A stretch of 64,000 nt of DNA, from NCBI GenBank assembly GCA_018896025.1, contig JAHIND010000003.1:109958-173957 (forward strand), written 5' to 3'. This document shows positions 34,601-41,067 of the stretch, one piece after another; position 1 is the stretch's first letter, and each line of letters starts with the position of its first letter. This DNA is from Pseudomonadota bacterium. Lineage in GTDB: Bacteria > Desulfobacterota > Desulfarculia > Desulfarculales > Desulfarculaceae. The notes beneath the pieces are model-generated. The model was not told where the DNA came from, made no database searches, and saw only the letters and a program-made list of their open reading frames with translations. Position numbers and translations under genes: made by a program.

Positions 34601-36001
34601 TTGCGCTCCCTGGACTTTAAAAAAGTCATCCACCCCGACCATCTGCCGTTGGTGTCGCAGCGCTACCTCGACCGCCTGGCCGGCAAACCGACCGTCAACG
34701 ACTACGCCATGCGCATCCTGGCCAAGGACGGAAGTGAACGCTGGATACAGACCAAGGGGATACTCATTACCTGGAAAGAGCGCCCGGCCCTGCTCTACAC
34801 CTCCCGGGACATAACCAGGCAGCGGGTCATGGAGGCCCAGCTCAGGCAAAGCCAAAAGCTGGAGGCCATCGGCACCCTGGCCGGGGGCATAGCCCACGAC
34901 TTCAACAACATGCTCGCCGCCATAATGGGCTACGCCGAGCTGAGCCTGGACAGCACTATCCCCGGCAGCGAACTGGCCGAAAACCTGGAACAGGTGCTCA
35001 AGGCCGGTGAGCGGGGGCGCGGCCTGGTGCAGCAGATACTGTCTTTCAGCCGGGGGGCCGAGCGGGAAACCGAGCCCCTGGACCTGGGGGCCCTGGCCAC
35101 CGAAGCGCTGAAGCTGCTACGGGCGGCCATACCCAGCAACATCACCATAAAAACCCGCCTGGAGCCTTGCGGCCCGGTGCGGGGCGACCCCATCCAACTG
35201 CATCAACTCCTGGTGAACCTGGTGACCAACGCGGCCCAGGCCATGGAGGAAAGCGGAGGCACCATCGAGCTGAGCCTGGAGCCGGTGCAGGTGAGCCGGG
35301 AAGAGGCGGCCCAGACTCCGGGGCTCATGTCCGGGCCCTACGTGCGCCTGGTGGTGAGCGACACCGGGCCGGGCATACCCCCGGAGCTCAGGGAAAGGGT
35401 GTTCGAGCCCTTCTTCACCACCAAGGAGACGGGCAAGGGCTCGGGCCTGGGACTGGCCGCGGTGCATGGCATCGTCCAGAGCCACATGGGGGCCATCACC
35501 CTGGCCGAAAACGAGGGGCCGGGCGCCAGCTTCGTGGTGCTCTTGCCCGAGGACCAGGAGGCCCAGCCGGCCGCGGACCACGCCCCCGCCCCACCCAACC
35601 CCACCGGCAACGAGCGGGTCATGTTCGTGGACGACGAGGTCAGCCTGGTGGAGGTGGGCGGCCACATACTAAGGCGGCTGGGCTACCGGGTCAGCCCCTT
35701 CACCTCCAGCCTGGAGGCCCTGGCCGCCTTCAAGGCCGACCCCTGGGCCTACGACCTGCTCATCACCGACCAGACCATGCCCGGCCTCACCGGCGCGGCC
35801 CTCACCCAGGAGGTAAAGGCCCTGCGCCCGGATCTGCCGGTGATCATCACCTCCGGCTTCAGCCACCAGCTAAGCGCCGAAAAGGCCGCCAAGCTGGGGG
35901 TGGCCTCCTTTGTCATGAAGCCCATCACCTCCCGGGAGATCGCCCGCGAGGTGCGCCGGGTACTGGACGCCGCCGACCGGCCTATGCCAAAGATGACATA
36001 G
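31634..36001 (+). CDS. Hybrid sensor histidine kinase: MASE1, six PAS, HisKA, HATPase, receiver
   Basis: 1455 aa. An N-terminal MASE1-like membrane sensor (FWITSLLVAAMYVLTAKLG, GNVTPIWPPAGIALAALL) with about eight TMs occupies residues 1-300. Six PAS domains follow between about 330 and 1075 (openers ISDGFFTLDHN, TPLGVAVISSQ, SPMWVVLSSLE, SPVWINLTTLK, SLSGIYVIQDG, AQDAIYILQDG). The H-box GGIAHDFNNMLAAIMGY has His at residue 1088, the HATPase has VSDTGPGIP, FEPFFTTKE and GLGLAAVHGIV, and a receiver follows with phospho-Asp near residue 1379 (LLITDQTMPG). PAS3 and PAS4 and their linkers (ALKASEEKF) look like an internal duplication. The ATG at 31634 is chosen by homology. Confidence 0.9.
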   Translation: MKPTPPMTGARFWITSLLVAAMYVLTAKLGMLLATVQGNVTPIWPPAGIALAALLLWGPRLAPAVALGALVATAGTGAPWHFSLTVAVGNTAAALAGLWVLNRQKLDRALGRVREIIALVLWGALAAGVVSAGFGAAGLLWAGMVPPSQWSEPLLIWWLGDSMGVVVMTPVILYWFAHPLSSLKRAKPLELLSWALSAVLVSMFLFGGWASAEFTHMLCFVSFPLLLWAALRFGRRLTAVCAMVLCYATVAATSMGVGPFAEQMVNGGMVLLWAYLGSLVVTSLALATAVGQTQRVAAQLSRHRDELAQAVERRTAQLVSSHQELWQSHQRTQAVLDGISDGFFTLDHNMVFTHFNATAERLLKRRAQEVLGLSFADAFPEAAGSVLERRYRQAIQEKRPQAFETFFEQEPYRNWFDVRIYPSENGISVFFQVTTAQKEAALALARSEERLRTLVEETPLGVAVISSQDEYVYTNPQFTRIFGYQREETPRGREWFRRAFPDANYRREVLEVWRRDLTASKVGQVRPRTFRVTCKSGEAKTIEFRPVTLSTGEQLVIYEDVSERENALRALKASEEKFSKAFQHSPMWVVLSSLEEGRLFEVNETFLRSTGYTRQEVTGKTILDLGLNTNSEGRTRVVEALRREGSVSELEVRMRTKAGRLLNMVYYGTMIEVGGERLVLSLLQDITEAKRAEKALKASEEKFQKLYMASPVWINLTTLKEGRYLEVNEAFCQITGYSRQEALETTSTGLGLWENPSDRETIRRIMQRDGSLRNYPVNFRMKDGQVRQFLWSAEVVELGPEPLMISVHLDVTDLRLTQKALSDSEAHFRSVVENSLSGIYVIQDGKLAYVNPRLVGMLGFSKPEELLDHAPWEYVHPEDREMVKSGGWLRQHHEVAQRHYTFRAIRGDGKTIWLEALDAHIMYQGRKANLGNVVDITKRKAAEEALKQSEEQYRLLVDNAQDAIYILQDGIFVFANPEVERLIGYTQEELRSLDFKKVIHPDHLPLVSQRYLDRLAGKPTVNDYAMRILAKDGSERWIQTKGILITWKERPALLYTSRDITRQRVMEAQLRQSQKLEAIGTLAGGIAHDFNNMLAAIMGYAELSLDSTIPGSELAENLEQVLKAGERGRGLVQQILSFSRGAERETEPLDLGALATEALKLLRAAIPSNITIKTRLEPCGPVRGDPIQLHQLLVNLVTNAAQAMEESGGTIELSLEPVQVSREEAAQTPGLMSGPYVRLVVSDTGPGIPPELRERVFEPFFTTKETGKGSGLGLAAVHGIVQSHMGAITLAENEGPGASFVVLLPEDQEAQPAADHAPAPPNPTGNERVMFVDDEVSLVEVGGHILRRLGYRVSPFTSSLEALAAFKADPWAYDLLITDQTMPGLTGAALTQEVKALRPDLPVIITSGFSHQLSAEKAAKLGVASFVMKPITSREIAREVRRVLDAADRPMPKMT

Positions 36002-36095
36002 GTAACTCATTGATAATACAGCATTAACGTCTTGACCGCCCGCCCGGGCTGGGCCACAATGAGATAGTCTCCCCAAAGTCTTAGGAGGATTATCC

Positions 36096-37832
36096 ATGGC
36101 CAAGCTTTTGCGCGTGAACATGAGCGAGATCATAACCAAGTTTGAACCGGTGCCCGAGCAGTACCTGGGTCTGGGAGGCCGTGGTCTTACCTCGGCCATC
36201 GTAAGCAACGAAGTGGACCCCACCTGCCATCCCATAGGCCCCATGAACAAACTGGCCATCGCCACCGGCCTTTTGGGCGGCACCAACTGCGCCAACAGCG
36301 GCCGCCTTTCCATAGGGGCCAAGAGCCCGCTCACCGGGGGCATCAAGGAGTCCAACAGCGGCGGGCAGCCGGGCATCCACCTGGGCCGCCTGGACATCAT
36401 GGCCATCGTGGTGGAAGGCGTGGCCGAGGCGGGCAAGTATTACAAGCTGGTGATCAACGCCCAGGGGGCCGAGTTGGTCCCGGCCGACGAACTCAAGGGC
36501 CTGGGCAACTACGACACCGTGGAAAAGCTCAAGGCCGCCCACGGCGACAAGTGCTCCTTCATCTCCATCGGCCAGGCCGGGGAAGCCATGCTCACTGCGG
36601 CCAGCATCGCCTGCACCGACACCGGCCTCAGGCCCACCCGCCACGCCGGGCGCGGCGGCCTGGGGGCGGTGATGGGCTCCAAGGGGCTCAAGGCCGTCGT
36701 CATCGACCCCGCCGGGGGCCACGCCCCGGAGTTGGCCGACCCCGAGGCCTTTAAAGCCGCGGCCAAGAGCTTCGCCAAGTTCCTGACCTCCCACCCGGTG
36801 ACCGGCGAGGGCCTGCCCACCTACGGCACGGACATCCTCATCAACATCCTCAACGAGGCCGGCGGCCTGCCCACCCGCAACTTCAGCGAAGGCCGCTTCG
36901 CGGACGCGGAAAAGGTGGGCGGCGAGCACATGAACGAGGTCACCACCAAACGCGGCGGGGTGTGCACCCATGGCTGCATGACCTCCTGCGTGATCCGCTG
37001 CTCCGGGCTGTACGTGGACGAAAAGGGCGACTACGTGACCAAGTGGCCCGAGTATGAGACGGTGTGGGCCTGGGGACCCAACTGCGGCGTGAGCGACCTG
37101 GACCTCATCGCCCAGATCGACCGCATGTGCGACGACTTCGGCCTGGACACCATCGAGATGGGCACGGCCATGGCCGTGGCCATGGAGGGCGGCCTGCTGG
37201 AGTTCGGCGACGGCCCCGGCGCTTTGGAGGCCTTGTCCCAGGTGGGCAAACTGACTCCCCTGGGGCGCATCCTGGGCTGCGGCACCAAGGCGGTGGGCCA
37301 GATGTTCGGGGTCAAGCGGGTGCCGGTGGTCAAGGGCCAGAGCATGCCCGCCTACGATCCCCGGGCGGTCAAGGGCGTGGGCGTGACCTACGCCACCACC
37401 CCCATGGGCGCGGACCACACCGCAGGGTACGCGGTGGCCACCAACATCCTCAAGGTGGGCGGCGACCTGGATCCCCTGAAGCCCCACGGCCAGATCGAGC
37501 TGTCGCGCAACCTCCAGATCGCCACCGCGGCCATCGACACGGTGGGCCTGTGTCTGTTCGTGGCCTTCCCGGTGCTGGACAACCCCGAGTCCCTGGGCGA
37601 CGTGGTGACCATGCTCAACGCCCGCTTCGGCTGGCAGCTCACGGTGGACGACGTGCCTGCGGTGGGCCAGAAGGTCCTGGAGATGGAGTTGGACTTCAAC
37701 CGTAGGGCGGGCTTCAACAAGTCCATGGACCGTTTGCCCGACTTCTTCAAGCGTGAGCCGCTGAGGCCCCACAGCGAGGTCTTCGACATCAGTGACGAAG
37801 AGCTGGACCGAACCCTGGACTTTTCATCCTAG
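36096..37832 (+). CDS. Aldehyde ferredoxin oxidoreductase family (tungsten/molybdopterin)
   Basis: 578 aa, near the usual 600 of AOR. It begins LLRVNMSEI and keeps PEQYLGLGGRGLTSAIV, TGLLGGTNCANSGRLSIGAKSPLTGGI, ARHAGRGGLGAVMGSKGLKA-type pterin contacts, a cysteine group CTHGCMTSC, and a late Cys in TVGLCLFVAF that probably completes the 4Fe-4S site. The first cysteine pair is one residue further apart than the classical CxxCxxxC. It oxidises aldehydes to acids with ferredoxin or reduces acids. RBS TAGGAGG precedes the ATG. A strong terminator separates it from the MoaD-like gene, which makes the cofactor link positional. Confidence 0.88.
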   Translation: MAKLLRVNMSEIITKFEPVPEQYLGLGGRGLTSAIVSNEVDPTCHPIGPMNKLAIATGLLGGTNCANSGRLSIGAKSPLTGGIKESNSGGQPGIHLGRLDIMAIVVEGVAEAGKYYKLVINAQGAELVPADELKGLGNYDTVEKLKAAHGDKCSFISIGQAGEAMLTAASIACTDTGLRPTRHAGRGGLGAVMGSKGLKAVVIDPAGGHAPELADPEAFKAAAKSFAKFLTSHPVTGEGLPTYGTDILINILNEAGGLPTRNFSEGRFADAEKVGGEHMNEVTTKRGGVCTHGCMTSCVIRCSGLYVDEKGDYVTKWPEYETVWAWGPNCGVSDLDLIAQIDRMCDDFGLDTIEMGTAMAVAMEGGLLEFGDGPGALEALSQVGKLTPLGRILGCGTKAVGQMFGVKRVPVVKGQSMPAYDPRAVKGVGVTYATTPMGADHTAGYAVATNILKVGGDLDPLKPHGQIELSRNLQIATAAIDTVGLCLFVAFPVLDNPESLGDVVTMLNARFGWQLTVDDVPAVGQKVLEMELDFNRRAGFNKSMDRLPDFFKREPLRPHSEVFDISDEELDRTLDFSS

Positions 37833-37844
37833 CCTGATTGAGCG

Positions 37845-37878
37845 GCGGACCGGAGCCCAGGCTCCGGTCCGCTTTTTT
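37845..37878 (+). terminator. Strong intrinsic terminator between AOR and MoaD-like genes
   Basis: A perfect 12-bp stem GCGGACCGGAGC/GCTCCGGTCCGC with loop CCAG is followed by TTTTTT. The Shine-Dalgarno of the next gene starts 1 nt after the T-run, so read-through would be needed for co-transcription. Confidence 0.9.
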
Positions 37879-37888
37879 GGAGAGCCGC

Positions 37889-38185
37889 GTGCAAATAACC
37901 GTCAAGCTGGCCGGGCCCCTGCGTAAAGAAGTGGAAGGCCTGGTGGGCGGTGAAAAACAATTGGATTTGCCCCAGGGGGCCACGGTGTCCCAAGCCATAG
38001 AGGCCCTGGGCCTCACCGGCAAGGTGCGCATGCTCATGCTCAACGGGCGGCCCCTGCTGCAAGACGGCCCCATGAGCGACGGCGACCGCCTAATGCTCCT
38101 GCCCCCTTCCCTGGCCTACAACATGTACGTGGCCACCAATTTCCTGGCCCCCTCGGTGCGCGAGGACATCCGCAAAAAGTCCTGA
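37889..38185 (+). CDS. MoaD/ThiS-type beta-grasp protein without C-terminal Gly-Gly
   Basis: 98 aa starting QITVKLAGPLRKEVEGL, then QLDLPQGATVSQAIEALGL, MLMLNGRPLLQDGPMSDGDRLMLLPP, typical of MoaD/ThiS. The C-terminus continues to SVREDIRKKS and lacks the Gly-Gly needed for thiocarboxylate formation, unlike the second copy at 40802. The GTG at 37889 follows TTTGGAG. It may be a structural or regulatory relative, or a subunit linked to the AOR upstream. Confidence 0.75.
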   Translation: MQITVKLAGPLRKEVEGLVGGEKQLDLPQGATVSQAIEALGLTGKVRMLMLNGRPLLQDGPMSDGDRLMLLPPSLAYNMYVATNFLAPSVREDIRKKS

Positions 38186-38341
38186 GCAGTCCCGGCCACC
38201 TGGTTCGCCCCACATCCTAAATATGGGCGCCATCCCTATCGGTTTTAGGTGTTATCCCCTATTCCCACGGCCCATATCTGTTTCGTAACTTGAAACTGCA
38301 ACCCGCCCCATATGGGTCCGCCCCAATAGAGCCAGGAGGCC
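38186..38341 (+). promoter_or_regulatory. Spacer with repeated ATATGGG half-sites
   Basis: ATATGGGC at 38221-38228 is inverted as GCCCATAT at 38270-38277, and the perfect palindrome CCCATATGGG lies at 38307-38316, 26 bp before the MEDS gene start. These look like operator sites for a dimeric regulator. The Shine-Dalgarno CAGGAGG is at 38333-38339. Confidence 0.45.
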
Positions 38342-38983
38342 ATGGTGGAACAGGAGCCTAGAGGATTCCCAGCCTTTGCCCGAGGCGCGGCGCATTCACG
38401 ACACAGGGTGTTGATAAGCGACGACCCCGCCCAATGGCGGCGGGCGGTGCGCGCTTTTTTCCGGGAGGGCCTGGCCCTGGGCGAGCCCTGCCTGTGCCTG
38501 CACTACCTCATCTCGCGGCGCAGCGTCTGCTGCTGCCTGGAAGCAGTGGGGGTGGACGCCGAGGCCGCCCAAAACAAGGGCCTGCTGACCTTCCTGTCCG
38601 CGGAGCGGGTGTTCAATCAGGACGGGGTGTTCTCGCCCACCACCTGCCTGGGCACCCTGGTCAAGGCAGGGCGAAGCGTCGTCCCCAACTGGGACGGGCC
38701 GGTACGGGTGGTGGCGGATATGAACTGGGCGGCGGACAGCCGCCTGAACCACCTCCGGCTGCTGGTCTACGAGGACCTGATCAACCGCCGCCTGCTTCCC
38801 CATTTTCCGATCAACCTGCTTTGCTACTACGACCGCGCCCTGTTCCCGCCCGCCTTTTTACAGGAGGTGGTGGCGCGTCACAAAAGCGAGGTCCCGATCA
38901 TGGAGCCCATCGGCACCGGTTCGGGGCTGCCGGTCCCGCTGAACGGCGGCAACGGCCACCAGCTCAGCCTGGCGGCGCTTTAG
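38342..38983 (+). CDS. MEDS-domain sensory protein
   Basis: 213 aa, resembling the MEDS (methanogen/methylotroph DcmR sensory) domain: HRVLISDDPAQWRRAVRAFFREGLALGEPCLCLHYL, then CCLEAVGVDAEAAQNKGLLTF, VRVVADMNWAADS, YEDLINRRL and PINLLCYYDRALFPPAFLQEV. The residues after 190 are low-complexity. No kinase or HTH domain follows, so it would act through a partner. ATG at 38342 has AGGAGG upstream. MEDS proteins usually sense small organic compounds or redox state; nothing here fixes the ligand. Confidence 0.7.
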   Translation: MVEQEPRGFPAFARGAAHSRHRVLISDDPAQWRRAVRAFFREGLALGEPCLCLHYLISRRSVCCCLEAVGVDAEAAQNKGLLTFLSAERVFNQDGVFSPTTCLGTLVKAGRSVVPNWDGPVRVVADMNWAADSRLNHLRLLVYEDLINRRLLPHFPINLLCYYDRALFPPAFLQEVVARHKSEVPIMEPIGTGSGLPVPLNGGNGHQLSLAAL

Positions 38984-38995
38984 ATCGTCGCGGGA

Positions 38996-39937
38996 TTAGG
39001 GCCGGCGGGCCAGCCACTGGCTCCAGAGCAGGGGCCGGGCGCCTGGGTTGGCCTGGGCGTAGCGGTAGAATTTGCGCAAAAACTCGGCCCGCTGTTGGTA
39101 GACCTCGCGCTTGAAACCGGCCTCCTGGGGCGGGCGGCTGAGCAAAAAGCTGCCCCCGATGAGCCCCTGGCGCTTGGCCAGCTCGTCCAGGCCCACTTTG
39201 TCCCCATTGCGCAAGATGTCCATGAGCAGCATCAAACTGGTGGTGCGGCCCTTGCCCGCGTGGCAGTGGAAGTGCAGCCACACTCTCTGGCTCAGGCCGC
39301 GATAGAAAACCAGGAAGCGGTCCACCTGGGCGTCGGTGGGGCGCACGTGATCCCGCAAGGGCAAGCGCAGATAGCCCACTCCCCGCCGGGCCAGGGCTTG
39401 GGCCTCGCTCACCGCCTCCTTGGGTTTCACGGTCATGGGCGTCGAGTGAGAGATGATCCCTTGGGCGTCCTTTTTCACCTTGGCGGCCAGCACCGCCTGG
39501 GGGCTTGCGGCCAGGGCGGCTAAGCGGGCGTCTTCGTCGGTGGTCACCTGGGCCAGGCTCTTCCCCTGATTGGCCCAGTTGCGCGGGCCGTACCAGCTAA
39601 CCGGCAGGCCGTTCACAAAGCCGTGGGACTCCTGGCGCAAATCCACCACGGTCAGGGGCAGGGGCAGCTTGGTGAGCATCACCCCCAACTGGGCCAGAGA
39701 GAACTGGGAGCTGCCCGAGATCAGCAGGGCGTCCAGGCCCAAACGGGTGGGGGCATGCTTGGCCTTGACCTGAAAGGCAAAGGAGCTGGTGCGGAAATTC
39801 AAGGGCAGGCCCTGGGTGGCGGGCTCGTCCAGGATGAGCACCACCTGGCCGGGCATCTGGGCCTGGGCCGAAGCCACGGCCAACAGAACCAGCATGAACA
39901 GGGCGCAAAGGCCCTGGGTCAAGCGCCGGGGTATCAT
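38996..39937 (-). CDS. Secreted PTP-like phytase / dual-specificity phosphatase
   Basis: 313 aa with a signal peptide (LCALFMLVLLAVASAQA). The protein tyrosine phosphatase P-loop is HCHAGKGRTT with catalytic Cys at residue 225 and Arg at 231. A general-acid Asp is expected in LRDHVRPTDAQVDRF (about residue 196), as in Selenomonas-type myo-inositol hexakisphosphate phosphatases; those proteins share the VDLRQESHGFVNGLPVSWYG block near residue 100. It should act in the periplasm or outside on phytate or phosphoproteins. It is 10 nt upstream of no obvious partner; the ThiF-like gene precedes it on the same strand. Confidence 0.8.
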   Translation of the reverse strand: MIPRRLTQGLCALFMLVLLAVASAQAQMPGQVVLILDEPATQGLPLNFRTSSFAFQVKAKHAPTRLGLDALLISGSSQFSLAQLGVMLTKLPLPLTVVDLRQESHGFVNGLPVSWYGPRNWANQGKSLAQVTTDEDARLAALAASPQAVLAAKVKKDAQGIISHSTPMTVKPKEAVSEAQALARRGVGYLRLPLRDHVRPTDAQVDRFLVFYRGLSQRVWLHFHCHAGKGRTTSLMLLMDILRNGDKVGLDELAKRQGLIGGSFLLSRPPQEAGFKREVYQQRAEFLRKFYRYAQANPGARPLLWSQWLARRP

Positions 39938-39947
39938 TTATCCTTCC

Positions 39948-40805
39948 TTAGCCTAGGGTGAGGATTTCCATGGCCGGAGCCCCCAGGTCCAAATGCAAAA
40001 GCTGCCCCGGCTTCAGGCCGGGCCGCCCCAGCAGAAGCTTCATGGCCTCGCTGACCTCCAGGCTGGCCACCGCCGCCGGGGTGGGGGTGGGGGTGCCCAA
40101 GAGCACCTCGGCCCCGTGGTCCTTGGGCGGGGGGGTGGGTCCGTGCAACTCGCGCAGGCCCGGCCCCTGGGGCGGTATCACCATGACCATGCCCTCCATG
40201 CCGGCCAAGGCCCCGTGCACCAAGGGAACCCCCGCCGCGCGGCAGGCGTCCTCCAGGTGATAGCGGGCGCTGAGGTTGTCCAGGCAATCCACCACCACCT
40301 GGCGTCCGGCCACCATGGCGGCCAGGTTGTCCGGGCCGATCCAGGCCACCTCGCCCCGCGCGTGGCAGGCCGGGTTGAGGCTGGCCGCCGCCTGGGCCGC
40401 CACCTGGGCCTTGGGGCGTCCAAGGGTCTCGGGCGTGGCCAGCATCTGGCGGTTGAGGTTGCTCTCCTCAAAGCTGTCGCCGTCCACCAAGAGAAGCTCG
40501 CCCACCCCCAGGCGAGCCAGCAGCAGGCAGGCCAGGCCTCCCAGGCCGCCGCAGCCCATCACCGCGGCCGAGGAGTTCAGCAGGCGGGCCTGGTCCTGGG
40601 CGCTAAGCTCGCCCCGGTTGGCCCGAAAACGCTCGGGCCAGATGCCCTGCTCCAGGCAGTCCAGCATGGCCTGCTTCAGCCCGCCGCCGCGCTCGGCGGC
40701 CAGGGCCTGAAGCCCGGCCAGGCTCACCGCATAAAAGGCCTCGCCCTCGGGCAAGGGAATCTGTTTCAGGTAAGGGGCCAGGAAGCGGCGCAACTCGGGC
40801 ATCAT
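39948..40805 (-). CDS. ThiF/MoeB-family E1-like adenylyltransferase
   Basis: 285 aa. The E1 core is present: an N-terminal helical part, then VMGCGGLGGLACLLLARLGVGELLLVDGDSFEESNLNRQML (ATP-binding GxGGLG, catalytic Arg), GRPKAQVAAQAAASLNP, and VVDCLDNLSARYHLEDAC (Mg-binding Asp). It adenylates the C-terminal Gly of a MoaD/ThiS protein, here probably the one encoded by the overlapping upstream gene (4-nt overlap). No CxxC zinc pair was noticed. The role may be molybdopterin, tungstopterin or thiamine sulfur transfer; the AOR suggests the first two. Confidence 0.85.
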   Translation of the reverse strand: MMPELRRFLAPYLKQIPLPEGEAFYAVSLAGLQALAAERGGGLKQAMLDCLEQGIWPERFRANRGELSAQDQARLLNSSAAVMGCGGLGGLACLLLARLGVGELLLVDGDSFEESNLNRQMLATPETLGRPKAQVAAQAAASLNPACHARGEVAWIGPDNLAAMVAGRQVVVDCLDNLSARYHLEDACRAAGVPLVHGALAGMEGMVMVIPPQGPGLRELHGPTPPPKDHGAEVLLGTPTPTPAAVASLEVSEAMKLLLGRPGLKPGQLLHLDLGAPAMEILTLG

Positions 40806-41041
40806 CCCCCTCCCACCGGCGGGAACAGGCCCACCCGGTCGCCGTCCCTCAGCTCCTGGTCCAGGGCGGCCGAGCGGCCGTTGACCATGATGATCTTGAT
40901 GCGCTTGGGGTCCAGGCCCAGGCGCTGGATCAGGCCTTCGGCGCTCTCGCCCGGCACGAACTCCAGGTCCAGCCCAGTGTTGGGGTCATAGCCCGGCACC
41001 TGCTTACGCAGGGTGGTGCTCAGTTTGACCAAGAGGGGCAT
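40802..41041 (-). CDS. MoaD/ThiS-family sulfur carrier with C-terminal GGG
   Basis: 79 aa. VKLSTTLRKQVPGYDPNTGLDLEFVPGESAEGLIQRLGL, KIIMVNGRSAALDQELRDGDRVGLFPPVGGG: the beta-grasp pattern and the Gly-Gly-Gly end fit a thiocarboxylate carrier. The stop overlaps the E1-like gene start by 4 nt. It likely supplies sulfur for a pterin cofactor. Confidence 0.9.
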   Translation of the reverse strand: MPLLVKLSTTLRKQVPGYDPNTGLDLEFVPGESAEGLIQRLGLDPKRIKIIMVNGRSAALDQELRDGDRVGLFPPVGGG

Positions 41042-41067
41042 GGCCTTCCTCGCGCAAAGGGTCTCTA

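Noticed and set aside
38186..38341. Possible tRNA-like GGTTCGCCCC segment
   Set aside because: No acceptor stem or anticodon arm could be built around it.
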